From the NCBI RefSeq assembly GCF_003058465.1, contig NZ_CP028901.1, positions 2,294,001 through 2,358,000 of the forward strand: a stretch of 64,000 nucleotides of DNA, written 5' to 3'. Positions 19,243-30,681 of the stretch are shown in pieces. Position 1 is the first letter of the stretch. Each line of letters starts with the position of its first letter. Made by a program: the position numbers and the translations under genes. The notes beneath the pieces were generated by a model that saw only the letters and a list, made by a program, of their open reading frames with translations, did not search any database and was not told the DNA's origin. This DNA is from Orrella marina. Lineage in GTDB: Bacteria; Pseudomonadota; Gammaproteobacteria; Burkholderiales; Burkholderiaceae_B.

Positions 19243-20316
19243 TCAGTTCCAGATATTCCAGGGCGTCTGCATCCAGATCGCCACGACAACCAGCCAGACG
19301 CCGGTCAGCGGAATAAACACTTTCCATCCCAGACGCATGATCTGGTCATAGCGGTAACGTGGAAAAGATGCCCGGAACCAAACGAACATGGAAACCACTA
19401 CAAACGTCTTGAGTCCCAGCCAGATCCAGCCCGGAATCCAGTTCAGGATGGCAATATCGAGCGGTGCAGCCCATCCTCCCAGGAACATGATCGCAGCCAT
19501 GCACGACAGGAAGATCATGTTGGCGTATTCACCGAGGAAGAACAGTGCAAACGCCATACCCGAATATTCGACCATGTGCCCGGCGACAATCTCCGACTCG
19601 CCTTCAACCACATCAAACGGGTGACGGTTTGTTTCCGCGACAGCAGAGATGACATAAATCACAAACAACGGCAACAGCGGCAACCAGTTCCAGGACAGGA
19701 ACGTCAGCCCCATGTCAGCGAACATCCCGCGATTCTGGCCATGAACAATCTCAGACATGTTGAGGCTGCCTGAAACAAGAAGCACCGTCACCAACACGAA
19801 GCTAATCGCAAGTTCATAGGAAATCATCTGCGCCGAAGCACGCATGGCCGCGAGAAACGCATACTTGGAGTTTGAAGCCCATCCAGCCACGATGACACCG
19901 TACACACCAATAGACGTAATGGCCATGACATACAGCAACCCGGCGTTAACGTTCGCGAGCACAACATCAGGTCCGAACGGCACCACTGCCCACGCAGCCA
20001 GTGCCGGCATCAGTGTCACGACTGGTGCCAGCACGAACAGCACTTTGTTCGCCTGACTGGGTACGATCACTTCCTTGGTCAGCAACTTCAAAACGTCTGC
20101 AAACGGCTGCAGCAGACCTCTGAAACCAACCCGGTTCGGACCAAGACGAACATGCATGAAACCAATCATCTTGCGTTCCCAATATGTGAGGTACGCGACA
20201 CACAGGATGATGGGAACAGCAATGACAAGGATCTTGACCAGGGTCCAGATCACCAGCCATGGGGTGGCACCGATCAGCCCGACACCGAAACTCTCGAGAG
20301 AATTGAGCCACTCCAT
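19243..20316 (-). CDS. nuoH: NADH-quinone oxidoreductase subunit H
   Basis: Membrane subunit of complex I forming part of the quinone chamber; 357 residues, eight helices. Conserved parts include [20 protein letters not shown], the acidic loop [20 protein letters not shown] and [19 protein letters not shown] start at the ATG at 20316 ([11 protein letters not shown]), one base after the nuoG stop, which matches the family; the frame stays open to 20385 inside nuoG and that extension is rejected. Confidence 0.96.
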   Translation of the reverse strand: MEWLNSLESFGVGLIGATPWLVIWTLVKILVIAVPIILCVAYLTYWERKMIGFMHVRLGPNRVGFRGLLQPFADVLKLLTKEVIVPSQANKVLFVLAPVVTLMPALAAWAVVPFGPDVVLANVNAGLLYVMAITSIGVYGVIVAGWASNSKYAFLAAMRASAQMISYELAISFVLVTVLLVSGSLNMSEIVHGQNRGMFADMGLTFLSWNWLPLLPLFVIYVISAVAETNRHPFDVVEGESEIVAGHMVEYSGMAFALFFLGEYANMIFLSCMAAIMFLGGWAAPLDIAILNWIPGWIWLGLKTFVVVSMFVWFRASFPRYRYDQIMRLGWKVFIPLTGVWLVVVAIWMQTPWNIWN

Positions 20317-20317
20317 C

Positions 20318-22648
20318 TCAGACACGCTCCATGTGCAGTTGACTGTGAACAGAACCCAGTTGTGCGGTCTCGTTAAATCCCGCACTCAGGCGAATTGCAG
20401 CAACCGGGACCGTTTGATCGGCTTTGACCGGAATCGAGACTTCTCCTGCTTCAGTCTTGATTCGCACCATATCGCCATCTGAAAGACTATGTGCCTGAAG
20501 CGTTTCAGGATGAACCCTGGCCGCGGTCAGTTTTGAAACCGACATTTCTTGCAATGGCTCGGAGCGGCGAACAATCGCATCACTACGATAAATAGGCAGA
20601 TCGGCAACCCGCTCCAATGCATCTGTTTTGCTGACAAGACTGCGTCCGATTCCGGCACTGATCGTGTTGCTTAATCTTGAACCAGCACCTGCAGCGAGCA
20701 CCGTATCCCGTACTGATTCAGACGACTCTTCCTCAAAGTCCTTCAGGTTCAGAAGGTTGCCCATCACGCGCAATACTTTCCACGCTGGACGGCTTTGCGC
20801 AAACCCAGCAACGGTCCCTTTAAAACTTTGCGCCTGACCGGCAGCATTCACGTAGGTACCCGAAGTTTCAGTAAACGGACCAACCGGGAGCATCACTCTT
20901 GCCCAATCCTGAGCAGACGATTTGTACGTTGTCAGCGCAACGACGAATCTGGCATTTTGCAGCGTTTCAACGGCCCGCTGGCCAAGATTTGTATCGAGTG
21001 CGGGCTCCAGGTTCAGGGTGATGTAGCCTTGTTGCCCGTCTTCAAGCATCGCCTGGGCGGTCTTAGCACCACGCCCCGGAACTGCGTTGGCAAGGTAGGC
21101 TCCCACGGTGTTCGCACCCGCAGTCAGGAACCCAAAATTCGCATCAACCTGCTGTGCGATCCATTGTGCATTGGCCGCTATGCGTGAGGCATCCGTGGCA
21201 TGAGACACAACATTGCCCAGCAGAACCGCCCTCTTCTCACCCGAAACAAGACTCTGGGCGATTTTCTGCGCCTGCTCTCCGGCCTGTACACCCGCAAACT
21301 CGTCCGGCACTGCAATGGATTTGAGCGCGGCAACAGCAACGGCGACTTCCGCCAGCGCATCAGCGAGTTGTGACGGACGAACCGTCATGCGCCCATGGAG
21401 CAGCAACAGCGGATCATCAGCCGCCACATCGATGCTGCTCACCTGAGCACCATGTTTGACAATCTGACGCAGGCGTTGTGTGATCAATGGGTGATCCGCA
21501 CGCATGAAAGAGCCGACGATCAATGCACGGTCCAGTGAACTGACATCACCAATACTCATTCCAAGCCAAGGCGCGCCATTCAGGCTGGCGTCAAACTCAG
21601 GGTCAGCGAGTCGTGTCCGGACGTCGACGTTCTCTGAACCCAGGCCTCGGGCAAGACGTGCCAGCAGATTCATCTCTTCAAGCGTGGCCATCTCGGTCGC
21701 GATTGCGCCCAGTTTGTCCGCCCCGTCCTGATCGCGTACGGCCATCAACCCTTGAACGGCGGCCTGCAGCGCATCAGCCCAGTTTGCTTCGCGCCACACA
21801 CCATCATCGCCCTTGATCATGGGGGACTCGAGACGATCGATGCGAAGGCCCTCATAGGAGAAACGATCACGATCGCTGATCCAGCACTCATTTACCTCTT
21901 CATTTTCGAAGGGCACAACTCGCATAACCTCGTCGAGTTTGACTTGAACAACGATGTTCGCACCCAGGCTGTCATGCGGCGATACCGAACGGCGACGAGC
22001 CAGCTCCCACGTTCTGGCTTGATAGCGGAACGGCTTGGAGGTCAAGGCACCGACCGGACAAATATCGATCATGTTCCCGGAGAGCTCTGACTCGACGGAG
22101 CGACCAACGAATGTCGTGATCTCCGAGTGTTCGCCACGGTTGAGCATGCCAAGCTCCATGACGCCTGCAATCTCCTGACCAAACCGCACACAGCGGGTGC
22201 AGTGAATGCAGCGGGTCATTTCCTCAGCAGAGATCAGAGGACCGAACGACTTGTGAAACACAACCCGCTTCTCTTCGTTGTAGCGAGAAGTGGAGCCACC
22301 ATATCCGACTGCAAGATCCTGCAACTGGCACTCTCCCCCCTGGTCACAGATAGGGCAGTCGAGCGGATGGTTGATCAGCAAGAACTCCATCACACTCTTC
22401 TGAGCGGCGACAGCACGCTCGGAGCAGGTGTGCACAACCATTCCATTTGTCGCTGGCGTCGCACAGGCAGGCAATGCCTTGGGCGCTTTTTCGACTTCGA
22501 CCAGACACATGCGGCAATTCGCAGCGATCGAGAGCTTCTTGTGATAGCAAAAGTGTGGAACGTATACGCCAAGCTTGTGAGCTGCATGCATCACCATGCT
22601 GCCCTCAGGCACCTCCACAATCTTGCCGTCGATGGTCAACTCAACCAT
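20318..22648 (-). CDS. nuoG: NADH-quinone oxidoreductase subunit G
   Basis: Largest peripheral subunit of complex I, 776 residues. The N-terminal ferredoxin domain has [12 protein letters not shown] for the 2Fe-2S cluster. It is followed by [18 protein letters not shown] (His-coordinated 4Fe-4S) and [11 protein letters not shown]. The remainder is a molybdopterin-oxidoreductase-like fold without a cofactor, ending in a molydop-binding-like domain ([17 protein letters not shown]). It lies 12 bases after nuoF and one base before nuoH. Confidence 0.96.
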   Translation of the reverse strand: MVELTIDGKIVEVPEGSMVMHAAHKLGVYVPHFCYHKKLSIAANCRMCLVEVEKAPKALPACATPATNGMVVHTCSERAVAAQKSVMEFLLINHPLDCPICDQGGECQLQDLAVGYGGSTSRYNEEKRVVFHKSFGPLISAEEMTRCIHCTRCVRFGQEIAGVMELGMLNRGEHSEITTFVGRSVESELSGNMIDICPVGALTSKPFRYQARTWELARRRSVSPHDSLGANIVVQVKLDEVMRVVPFENEEVNECWISDRDRFSYEGLRIDRLESPMIKGDDGVWREANWADALQAAVQGLMAVRDQDGADKLGAIATEMATLEEMNLLARLARGLGSENVDVRTRLADPEFDASLNGAPWLGMSIGDVSSLDRALIVGSFMRADHPLITQRLRQIVKHGAQVSSIDVAADDPLLLLHGRMTVRPSQLADALAEVAVAVAALKSIAVPDEFAGVQAGEQAQKIAQSLVSGEKRAVLLGNVVSHATDASRIAANAQWIAQQVDANFGFLTAGANTVGAYLANAVPGRGAKTAQAMLEDGQQGYITLNLEPALDTNLGQRAVETLQNARFVVALTTYKSSAQDWARVMLPVGPFTETSGTYVNAAGQAQSFKGTVAGFAQSRPAWKVLRVMGNLLNLKDFEEESSESVRDTVLAAGAGSRLSNTISAGIGRSLVSKTDALERVADLPIYRSDAIVRRSEPLQEMSVSKLTAARVHPETLQAHSLSDGDMVRIKTEAGEVSIPVKADQTVPVAAIRLSAGFNETAQLGSVHSQLHMERV

Positions 22649-22660
22649 ATTGAATCCAAC

Positions 22661-24028
22661 TTAAAGGTAAGGAGCGACAACACATCGCTTGTTTTCGATG
22701 TGATACGCAAATTCATCACGATAATGCTTGAGGAAACCGCGTACCGGCATGGCTGCTGCATCACCGAGCGCGCAGATTGTGCGGCCCATGATGTTTCCAG
22801 CAACTGAATCGAGCAGATCCAGATCTTCCTGGCGTCCCTTGCCATGTTCGATCCGATCGACCATGCGATAGAGCCAGCCAGTGCCTTCACGGCATGGTGT
22901 GCACTGACCGCAACTTTCTTCGTAGTAGAAGTATGAAAGTCGCAGCAGAGACTTGACCATGCAACGGGTTTCATCCATCACGATCACAGCACCGGAACCC
23001 AGCATGGAGCCCGCCTTGGCGATCGCATCGTAATCCATGGTGATATCCATCATCGTGTCACCGGGAATCACGGGCGCGCTCGATCCACCTGGAATGACAG
23101 CCTTGAGCTTCTTGCCGTTACGCATTCCACCAGCAAGTTCCAGCAACTTGGAAAACGGAGTCCCCATGGGAATCTCGTAGTTACCAGGGCGCTCGACATC
23201 ACCAGAAATCGAGAACAACTTGGTTCCACCATTGTTGGGTTTCCCGACTTCGAGGTAAGCAGGACCGCCATTGCGGATAATCCATGGAACTGCCGCGAAC
23301 GTCTCGGTGTTGTTGATCGTAGTCGGTTTGCCATATATCCCGAAACTGGCTGGAAATGGCGGCTTGAAACGAGGCTGGCCTTTCTTGCCCTCGATTGATT
23401 CAAGCAAGGCCGTCTCCTCACCGCAGATGTAGGCACCATACCCATGAAACGCATGCAGGTTGAAGCTGAAGTCTGAGCCGAGAATCCTGTCACCCAGAAA
23501 ACCAGCTGCGCATGCCTCTTCGAGCGCCTCCTCGAAGCGCTGATAGACCTCGAAGATTTCACCGTGGATATAGTTGTATCCGACGGAAATGCCCATCGCA
23601 TAAGCGGCAATCGCCATTCCTTCGATCACGATATGCGGATTGAGACGCAGGATATCACGGTCTTTGAACGTACCCGGCTCTCCTTCGTCTGAATTACAGA
23701 CCAGATACTTCTGCCCAGGAAACGTGCGTGGCATGAAGCTCCACTTGAGACCGGTCGGAAACCCAGCGCCACCACGCCCACGCAGACCAGACGCTTTCAC
23801 TTCGGCAATCACGTCCTCCGGGCTCATGCCCTGCGTGAGGACCTTCCTGAGCGCCTCATACCCGCCCCGCTTGACGTACTCGTCCAGACGCCAGTTCTGA
23901 CCATCGAGACCGGCCATGATCTGGGGCGAAACGTGACGACCATGCAACGCCATCGATGCAGGCAAGTCACCAAACGGTGCGGGGTCCAGCCCCTGTGAGT
24001 ATTTCTGAAGAACAGCAGCCATCGTCAT
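22661..24028 (-). CDS. nuoF: NADH-quinone oxidoreductase subunit F (NADH/FMN site)
   Basis: Binds NADH and FMN and passes electrons to cluster N3. The 455 residues contain the glycine-rich [18 protein letters not shown] (near residue 82), [16 protein letters not shown] for FMN, and [15 protein letters not shown], which with a later cysteine ligates the 4Fe-4S cluster. The ATG at 24028 has GGAGG nine bases upstream, inside the end of nuoE. Confidence 0.97.
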   Translation of the reverse strand: MTMAAVLQKYSQGLDPAPFGDLPASMALHGRHVSPQIMAGLDGQNWRLDEYVKRGGYEALRKVLTQGMSPEDVIAEVKASGLRGRGGAGFPTGLKWSFMPRTFPGQKYLVCNSDEGEPGTFKDRDILRLNPHIVIEGMAIAAYAMGISVGYNYIHGEIFEVYQRFEEALEEACAAGFLGDRILGSDFSFNLHAFHGYGAYICGEETALLESIEGKKGQPRFKPPFPASFGIYGKPTTINNTETFAAVPWIIRNGGPAYLEVGKPNNGGTKLFSISGDVERPGNYEIPMGTPFSKLLELAGGMRNGKKLKAVIPGGSSAPVIPGDTMMDITMDYDAIAKAGSMLGSGAVIVMDETRCMVKSLLRLSYFYYEESCGQCTPCREGTGWLYRMVDRIEHGKGRQEDLDLLDSVAGNIMGRTICALGDAAAMPVRGFLKHYRDEFAYHIENKRCVVAPYL

Positions 24029-24031
24029 TTA

Positions 24032-24523
24032 TCAGGCCTCCTTCACAGTCGAGAGGTCTGCGAGCATCTCGTCAATTCTCTGTGCCGACATGCGCACACA
24101 CATGTGCTTGTTGTTGACCAGCAGAACCGGAGAGTCACCACATGCTCCCATGCACTCACCTTCCATGAGTGTGAACTGCCCATCCGACGTTGTCTCGCCA
24201 AATCCGATGCCAAGCTTCTGCTTGATGTAATCAGCCGTCTTCTCACCATCGCGCAAGGCACAGGGCAGGTTCGTACATACCGTGACTTTGACTCGGCCGA
24301 CTGGCTTGACGTCAAACATGTTGTAGAAGGTCGCAACCTCCTGCACCTGAATAGGAGGCTGTTCAAGATAGCGCGCGACATCCTCTATCACTTCCGGGGA
24401 CACCCAGCCGATTTCATCCTGAGCGATCGCAAGCGCGGCCATGATGGCGGATTGCTTTTTCTCGGAAGGAAACTTGGCGAGCTCCCGATCTATCTTCTGG
24501 TAGGACTGTTCAGAAAGCAGCAT
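24032..24523 (-). CDS. nuoE: NADH-quinone oxidoreductase subunit E (2Fe-2S)
   Basis: Thioredoxin-like subunit carrying cluster N1a; 163 residues. The ligands are in VCTNLPCAL and CMGACGDSPV, at the usual spacing. The N-terminal helical bundle begins LLSEQSYQKIDRELAKFPSE. Three bases separate its stop from the nuoF start. Confidence 0.96.
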   Translation of the reverse strand: MLLSEQSYQKIDRELAKFPSEKKQSAIMAALAIAQDEIGWVSPEVIEDVARYLEQPPIQVQEVATFYNMFDVKPVGRVKVTVCTNLPCALRDGEKTADYIKQKLGIGFGETTSDGQFTLMEGECMGACGDSPVLLVNNKHMCVRMSAQRIDEMLADLSTVKEA

Positions 24524-24556
24524 AGTATTGGTTATCCGTGTGATCCTTTTGCACCA

Positions 24557-25813
24557 TCAGCGGTCGATTTCGCCGAACACGATGTCCTGCGTACCGATGA
24601 TCGTGACTGCGTCAGCCAGCATGTGACCACGCGACATTTCGTCCAGGGCTTGCAGATGCGCAAAGCCCGGCGCACGAATCTTCAGACGGTAGGGCTTGTT
24701 CGCACCATCCGAGACCAGATAGATACCGAACTCCCCTTTTGGATGCTCGATTGCGCTGTAGGCCTGGCCTTCCGGCACATGAAACCCTTCCGTAAAGAGT
24801 TTGAAGTGGTGAATCAACTCTTCCATGTTGGACTTCATCCCGGTGCGATGCGGAGGGCTAACCTTATGGTTGTCCAGCATGACAGGGCCCGGATTGTTCC
24901 TGAGCCACTCGACACATTGACGGATGATCCGGTTGCTCTCACGCATCTCAGCGACGCGGCAGAGATAACGATCATATGAGTCGCCATTGACACCGACAGG
25001 AATATCAAACTCCATGCGGTCATACACTTCGTAGGGTTGCGTCTTGCGCAGATCCCATTCGACACCGGATCCTCTCAACATTGGCCCGGTAAATCCGAGT
25101 GCCTTGGCACGCTCGGGATCAACTACACCGATACCAACCAGACGTTGCTTCCATATCCGGTTGTCAGTCAGCAGCGTTTCGTACTCGTCCACACAGGCTG
25201 GAAACCGGTTGGTGAAGTCTTCAATGAAATCGAGCAGTGAGCCTGATCGCGCCTCGTTGATCGCCTTAAGATCCTTCTGGGATCGGTAAGGACTGTCGCT
25301 GGCGAACTTTGGCATCGCATCGGGCAGATCACGATAGACACCGCCCGGACGGTAATAGGCTGCGTGCATTCGAGCACCGGAGACCGCCTCATAGCAGTCC
25401 ATCAGATCTTCACGCTCGCGAAACGCGTACAAAAACACGGCCATGGCGCCCACATCCAGCGCATGCGATCCCAACGACATCAAATGGTTCAAAATACGAG
25501 TGATCTCGTCAAACAGAACACGGATATATTGGGCACGGATGGGCGGAGTCACCCCCATCAGCTTCTCGATTGCCATCACATAAGCGTGCTCGTTGCACAT
25601 CATGGAGACATAATCAAGCCGGTCCATGTACGGCAGTGCCTGCAGGAATGTTCTGTGTTCGGCAAGCTTTTCCGTTGCGCGATGCAAAAGGCCAATGTGC
25701 GGATCTGCACGCTGGATAACTTCGCCGTCGAGTTCCAGAATCAGACGCAATACACCGTGCGCTGCCGGGTGCTGTGGCCCAAAGTTCAGGGTATAGCTTT
25801 TGATCTCAGCCAT
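24557..25813 (-). CDS. nuoD: NADH-quinone oxidoreductase subunit D
   Basis: 49-kDa-type subunit lining the quinone site; 418 residues. It opens with the diagnostic [15 protein letters not shown], whose His lies in the quinone pocket, and has [32 protein letters not shown] and the terminal [12 protein letters not shown]. Separate from nuoC here, two bases apart, unlike the fused nuoCD of enterobacteria. Confidence 0.97.
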   Translation of the reverse strand: MAEIKSYTLNFGPQHPAAHGVLRLILELDGEVIQRADPHIGLLHRATEKLAEHRTFLQALPYMDRLDYVSMMCNEHAYVMAIEKLMGVTPPIRAQYIRVLFDEITRILNHLMSLGSHALDVGAMAVFLYAFREREDLMDCYEAVSGARMHAAYYRPGGVYRDLPDAMPKFASDSPYRSQKDLKAINEARSGSLLDFIEDFTNRFPACVDEYETLLTDNRIWKQRLVGIGVVDPERAKALGFTGPMLRGSGVEWDLRKTQPYEVYDRMEFDIPVGVNGDSYDRYLCRVAEMRESNRIIRQCVEWLRNNPGPVMLDNHKVSPPHRTGMKSNMEELIHHFKLFTEGFHVPEGQAYSAIEHPKGEFGIYLVSDGANKPYRLKIRAPGFAHLQALDEMSRGHMLADAVTIIGTQDIVFGEIDR

Positions 25814-25815
25814 GA

Positions 25816-26436
25816 TTAACGACCCACCCCATATCCGTCCTCGCGCACCACACGTGCCACCACTTCTCGAGGTTCAATTGTGACTGGCTGATAGATAACC
25901 CGACCTTGCTCTGGATCGAAACGCATCTCCACGTGACCATAAACAGGAAAATCCTTGCGAAACGGATGCCCGATAAAGCCGTAGTCCGTCAGAATCCGAC
26001 GCAGGTCCGGATGACCCTCAAACACAATGCCCAGCAGATCATATGCTTCGCGCTCATACCAGTTCACGCTGGACCAGACATTCACCAGCGATGCGACAAC
26101 TGGAAACTCTGACGCGACGGCAAATGTACGTACCCGCAGACGACAATTGTGCTTGATTGATAGCAGATGCATGACAACTGCATAACGACCTGGAAACGTG
26201 GGTTGCGGGTGCTCTTCACCACCTTCCTTGCCTCTCGCATAGGTCAAGTAATCGACCCCACACAAGTCAACACACGTCTCAAAACTGAATTCTGGTAAAT
26301 CACGCAACTGTAGCGCGACAGCTTCCCATTCCTCGGGAGCAACCGTCAGTGTCAGTTCGTCGTACTCAAGCTTGAGGTCGGCATTCTCTCCAAACCTGGA
26401 AACCAATGCCTGCTGCAACGAAGATAACCTGGACAT
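25816..26436 (-). CDS. nuoC: NADH-quinone oxidoreductase subunit C
   Basis: 30-kDa-type peripheral subunit, 206 residues. Recognised by [40 protein letters not shown] and [16 protein letters not shown]. It stabilises NuoD and NuoB near the quinone site. 88 bases follow the nuoB stop before its ATG, one of the widest gaps within the operon. Confidence 0.96.
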   Translation of the reverse strand: MSRLSSLQQALVSRFGENADLKLEYDELTLTVAPEEWEAVALQLRDLPEFSFETCVDLCGVDYLTYARGKEGGEEHPQPTFPGRYAVVMHLLSIKHNCRLRVRTFAVASEFPVVASLVNVWSSVNWYEREAYDLLGIVFEGHPDLRRILTDYGFIGHPFRKDFPVYGHVEMRFDPEQGRVIYQPVTIEPREVVARVVREDGYGVGR

Positions 26437-26524
26437 ATTTCAACCTGTCAATTGTTCGCGGAGCCAACCGCCAACGAACCGTCTGGTCACAGCCTGTGTG
26501 ACAACGGCTCCTTACAACTTCGGA

Positions 26525-27001
26525 CTATCGAGCGATCGTATTGGTGAGACGGATCTTGTTCTGCATCTGCAACAAACCGTAAACCAACGCTTCTGCGGTC
26601 GGAGGGCATCCAGGCACGTAGATATCGACAGGAACAATCCTGTCACAGCCACGAACCACTGAGTACGAGTAGTGGTAATAACCACCTCCATTCGCACAGG
26701 ATCCCATTGACACGACCCAGCGTGGCTCAGGCATCTGGTCATAAACCTTTCGCAGAGCAGGTGCCATCTTGTTGCACAACGTTCCCGCCACAATCATCAA
26801 GTCCGACTGACGGGGACTTGGGCGGAAGATGATGCCAAACTGGTCCATATCATACCGTGCAGCACCAGCATGCATCATCTCGACCGCACAGCAAGCGAGC
26901 CCGAATGTCATCGGCCACATCGAACCTGTCTTGGCCCAGTTGATCACCTTGTCAGCACTGGTGGTCACGAAACCTTGTTTCAATACGCCATCAATTGCCA
27001 T
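26525..27001 (-). CDS. nuoB: NADH-quinone oxidoreductase subunit B (cluster N2)
   Basis: PSST-type subunit holding the terminal 4Fe-4S cluster N2. The ligands are in [12 protein letters not shown] (adjacent cysteines), [11 protein letters not shown] and [16 protein letters not shown] start at the ATG at 27001 ([18 protein letters not shown]), giving 158 residues as in relatives; an ATG at 27016 would add MVVET. Confidence 0.96.
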   Translation of the reverse strand: MAIDGVLKQGFVTTSADKVINWAKTGSMWPMTFGLACCAVEMMHAGAARYDMDQFGIIFRPSPRQSDLMIVAGTLCNKMAPALRKVYDQMPEPRWVVSMGSCANGGGYYHYSYSVVRGCDRIVPVDIYVPGCPPTAEALVYGLLQMQNKIRLTNTIAR

Positions 27002-27065
27002 CGTCTCAACAACCATCCATCAAAAAAGTGCGTCTGCACGCAGACTCGACCACACGTGGGAAACA

Positions 27066-27425
27066 TCATTCCCAATCGAGGGCGCCCTTCTTCCATTCAT
27101 ACAGAAATCCCACAGTCAGGATCAGCAGAAAAATCATGACTGTACTGAATCCAACGATTCCGACCGCGCCACTGGAAATGGCCCATGGGAACAGAAATGC
27201 AATCTCAAGGTCGAAGAGAATAAATAGAATGGCCACGAGGTAGTAACGCACATCAAACTTCATGCGCGCGTCACCAAATGCCTCAAAACCACACTCATAC
27301 GGCGAGAGTTTCTGCTCATCAGGTCTGTTGGGCCCGATCAGCGAACCGGCCGTAATGAGGGCAAAGCCAATCACCGTACCGACAATAATGAATAGCAGGA
27401 CGGGGAAATACTGTTCCAGGTTCAT
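27066..27425 (-). CDS. nuoA: NADH-quinone oxidoreductase subunit A
   Basis: First gene of the complex I operon; 119 residues, three helices. Conserved parts are [25 protein letters not shown] and [16 protein letters not shown], with the loop Cys and the membrane acidic residues. 64 bases separate it from nuoB. In related Burkholderiales the tRNA-Leu and secG are immediately upstream; here the upstream DNA is about 4.5 kb of other sequence. Confidence 0.96.
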   Translation of the reverse strand: MNLEQYFPVLLFIIVGTVIGFALITAGSLIGPNRPDEQKLSPYECGFEAFGDARMKFDVRYYLVAILFILFDLEIAFLFPWAISSGAVGIVGFSTVMIFLLILTVGFLYEWKKGALDWE

Positions 27426-27457
27426 CGCTTGATCTCGAAGTCAGTACAAACCCCCGG

Positions 27458-27463
27458 ATTGTA
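27458..27463 (-). promoter_or_regulatory. Candidate -10 element for the nuo operon
   Basis: TACAAT on the minus strand lies about 32 bases before the nuoA ATG. No good -35 hexamer sits 16-18 bases upstream, so this is a weak candidate, listed because the operon needs a promoter now that it is separated from secG. Confidence 0.3.
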
Positions 27464-29426
27464 CCACCTGCGTTGGCCCAATCTGGTGCGGAAAAACTGC
27501 ACTTCTCCGTAAAAATTTAGTGATCCATTGATCCTTCCAGTGTAACCGCTCAGCACACCCTTATTGGCACGGCCTGCCACAGCAACTCAACACGTGACGT
27601 TCTGCCTAACGAACCTCATCTCAGAACAGCAGGACTAGCATGCACTATCTCGGGCAGCGTGTGCGCGCACTATGCAGAACACACGCGTGTTGATTTTCCC
27701 CGAGACAGGGCCAGAAGGCTCAGGACAGATGCGTCAGGCAGCACACGGAGACCAAGAATCTTCTTCCGCAATTACTTACGCACAACCTGTAAACAACCAA
27801 TATCCAGCTTCTGACTAGCTTCGGGTGGCCGAACTCTGTACACCGTGATGAATGCCCCGTCGGGATACGATTCAAAACGTGCCATGCATTCCCACAGACA
27901 TCTGCAGCAAGGAACGTTGTCGGTTTCATTTCCCGGCATTGATACAACGCATGAGCAGATCTTCGACACTTGTGGGTGACGAGAACCACATGAATGGAAG
28001 AACACCTACTTTCCAGCCAATCAAAGCGGGAAAATCCAGCCATCCATTACGTACATTGTCGTATCCACTCCTCAGTTACTAACGCGGATATGGATGTCAC
28101 TCAACCTTGAGCGTCCTGATTCAGAATTCCGGTGCTGACGAATTTAATTCTTGAACAAGTGTGCGTTCGGGTCAAGCAATGCATTCTGGAATGCGATGGC
28201 AGTGATCGTTTTGCTGATCATGTGACATTCTTGAAAGCCGCCATTGTCAACAGCCCCGCGTTTGCCATCTGAATCGCCATGCTCAATCACAGCCCCAAGT
28301 CAATTGTTCAAGAGATCAGGTATGGAACTGCGTGGCATCCCACCCGGATCACGCACTGCTCAGGTCGATTCTGAGGGAGTCCGAGGGTGGCATTCGCTCT
28401 ACGAAGGGAAACGACATCCCGACCAAGCCGGTCAGCGCCCTCTCATCCATACTCAGATCGAGAAGCCAGGCTGGGACGAACAGGCCACCGATCATCCCGG
28501 CTCCTGGAAAATGCGGCAAGCCCTTAGCAGCTGAAGCGAAACCCGACCACGGGCGCATCCGGATAAGAAGCGGCAAGAAACGCAGTCCGGGGCGAATGTA
28601 CATAGCTCGACAAAGCCCTACCTCAGATCCCTCATCACTGCCGCCCAGTCAAACCGGTAAAAGTTTTACCCGCCCCCTCTGCATTGATGCGGCTTCGTAG
28701 ACGATTCTGTATGGTGGCGATCTGAAACTGAATGCTTGATGTTTGTGTACTTTCGATGGGATAAATCTGTTGGAACGCCTTATAGGAGTAGTAAAGGTGC
28801 AGATCTGGTGCGCTGGCCTGGTCTATGTACCGATCGCCATTGCAAAAAAGGAACCTGCAGATTGATGCCTCGCTCAACACCTCGCTACTGACTCTGTCGA
28901 TGCCCTTCCTCGAGAAATCCCTACTTTGATTCGCCTTTCGAGAACCTGGCTATACAGATGAACAGCCCGATCAGCCATTGAAACCATCCGAAAGTCCCCC
29001 AGACTGCAGTGATCCCTCATATTCGGACTGCGATTCTGACGCGGGTTTCTGATCTCTAGCACGAACAACACATGACAGTCCAAAGCGCAATCGGACAATC
29101 GTGAATAGCAAACCACACTCTTTTCGCTAGGTCGACCCTACCCGAATCGAGCCCTGCGGTGGGTAGAGCAGAGGAACTGGAGGACTCGCTGAAATCCGGT
29201 GGACATGGTGGATTTGACGCGCTCGACTCGCGGTCTCAAGGCTATGCAGAAGATTATTCTGATGAACGCATTCAAACTGCGCGCGATTGGTCCGATGCTC
29301 ATACCGAACAAGACTATCTCGTGATTGACGCTTGCCAGATCAGTATTCGGGCGCCCGAACAACGATGTGAGACACACTCACAACTGCTCCCCTAAGGGAA
29401 TAAAAAATAGTATCTGACTGGGGAAC
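27464..29426. other. ORF-poor stretch upstream of nuoA, no recognisable gene
   Basis: About 2 kb in which all six frames contain only short overlapping frames, none with a recognisable motif, ribosome binding site or family. The longest are a plus-strand frame at 28332-28700 and minus-strand frames at 27720-28043 and 28635-28880. Their composition gives no clear coding bias. It could be regulatory DNA for nuo, decayed genes or unrecognised RNA; I see no transposase, tRNA fragment or repeat that explains it. Confidence 0.5.
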
Positions 29427-29456
29427 GCAAAAAAGCCCCCTAAGAGGCTTTTTTGC
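29427..29456 (-). terminator. Rho-independent terminator of the porin gene
   Basis: An 11-base perfect inverted repeat, GCAAAAAAGCC and GGCTTTTTTGC, with an eight-base loop, about 35 bases after the porin stop. The T-run exists on both strands, so it can work in both directions. A second imperfect hairpin (29466-29493, centred on GCCTCTGAGAGGC) overlaps the porin stop codon. Confidence 0.85.
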
Positions 29457-29490
29457 TGCTTGATAAAGCTAGCCTCTGAGAGGCAGAGCT

Positions 29491-30681
29491 TTAGAAGCGG
29501 TGACGAATACCCACGGTGACCGTGTTTGTCGAAACACCACGGAGCATCTGGTAGTTGTCGGTGTACGAGTAGTAGCCGTACAGGTTGGTACGCTTGGACA
29601 GGTCATACGTAGCACCGATCGAAGCAACCGTCTGGTTGTTGGTCGCAACGCCAGGACCATCAAATGATCCACCTGGGAGCATCTGCTGAACCGAAGCGAA
29701 TACGCGCGTTGCACCACCAACAGGAGCGCTCAAACCGAACATCCAAGACTGAGTCTTTGCGCCGTTTGCAAACAGAACACCACCGCGGGCGTTGGTGTCA
29801 CCACCAAACTGCGAGCTTCTGAGTGTTCCAGCACCTTCAATGATACCGCCGTTCTGCTGACCGTAAGCAGCGTGAAGCTTGACTGCTTTCAGGTCATACG
29901 TACCACCGATCATCCATGCGGTCACTTTGTCCTGGTTCAGGTTCAGGCTCGAAGGAGCGTTAACCTGGTCGAATGCTGCACCCAAGAGCAGAGGGCCATT
30001 TGCGTAGCGCAGACCAACCGAGATAACGCGCGTCTTGTTGTTGGTTTCGTAAGCAAAAGGAGCAGCACCGATTGGCAACGTCGTGCCAGTTCCGGTCGGA
30101 GCAAAACCAGCCAGATCTGCGTCAAACGAGTAACCGACCGAACCAGTGAAACCACTCATGTTCGGGGTCGTGTACATGACCATGTTGGAGTAGCGAATAA
30201 ACTGGGTACCGAACGAGCTGTCGAGAGCCGCCGTACCAAATGCTGCGCCGAATGGGTCAATACCGGAGAAAGCGTAGGTACCGGGCGATGTACGACGGCC
30301 CAGGTCCAGAGCACCCCATGAGTTGCTGCTCAGACCAACTGTCGACTGACGGGTAAAGCCGTTGTTACCGGAACCGTTGGTTGCGTTAATGCCGCTTTCG
30401 TAAACGAAGTTGGCTTTCAGGCCGTTACCCAGATCCTCAACACCCTTCAAACCCCAGCGCGAGCCGTTCTGAACACCAGAAGTCAAGCCAACGTTGGTCA
30501 TGGAAGTCTTGGTTGCAGGATCAGCTGTACCGCTACCGATCGGGTAGTGGATGCTCTTGGACTTGATGTTCTGGTACTGGATACCCATGTCGATCACACC
30601 GTACAGGGTGACAGACGATTGTGCCGAAGCGGCGCCAGCAAAGCCGGTTAGCAGGGCGGCAGCGAGCAGAGTCTTTTTCAT
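29491..30681 (-). CDS. General porin (Burkholderiales OmpC/OmpQ-like trimeric porin)
   Basis: Outer-membrane diffusion channel, 396 residues. A clear signal peptide, MKKTLLAAALLTGFAGAASA, precedes QSSVTLYGVIDMGIQYQN, the standard start of the mature betaproteobacterial porin. Further conserved parts are SRWGLKGVEDLGNGLKANF, GRRTSPG and the terminal VGIRHRF with C-terminal Phe, the BAM recognition signal. GGAGAT lies before the ATG. It is monocistronic with its own terminator. Porins of this type are common targets of OmpR, and an ompR-envZ pair is present at 4.5-6.6 kb, but no OmpR site was identified. Confidence 0.95.
   Translation of the reverse strand: MKKTLLAAALLTGFAGAASAQSSVTLYGVIDMGIQYQNIKSKSIHYPIGSGTADPATKTSMTNVGLTSGVQNGSRWGLKGVEDLGNGLKANFVYESGINATNGSGNNGFTRQSTVGLSSNSWGALDLGRRTSPGTYAFSGIDPFGAAFGTAALDSSFGTQFIRYSNMVMYTTPNMSGFTGSVGYSFDADLAGFAPTGTGTTLPIGAAPFAYETNNKTRVISVGLRYANGPLLLGAAFDQVNAPSSLNLNQDKVTAWMIGGTYDLKAVKLHAAYGQQNGGIIEGAGTLRSSQFGGDTNARGGVLFANGAKTQSWMFGLSAPVGGATRVFASVQQMLPGGSFDGPGVATNNQTVASIGATYDLSKRTNLYGYYSYTDNYQMLRGVSTNTVTVGIRHRF

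Noticed and set aside
28332..28700. 122-codon plus-strand frame in the gap before nuoA
   Set aside because: Rich in Ser, Pro and Arg, no ribosome binding site or family; overlaps an equally long minus-strand frame.
29138..29377. Possible transposase remnant near the porin
   Set aside because: The frame looked vaguely transposase-like at first, but no motif could be confirmed.
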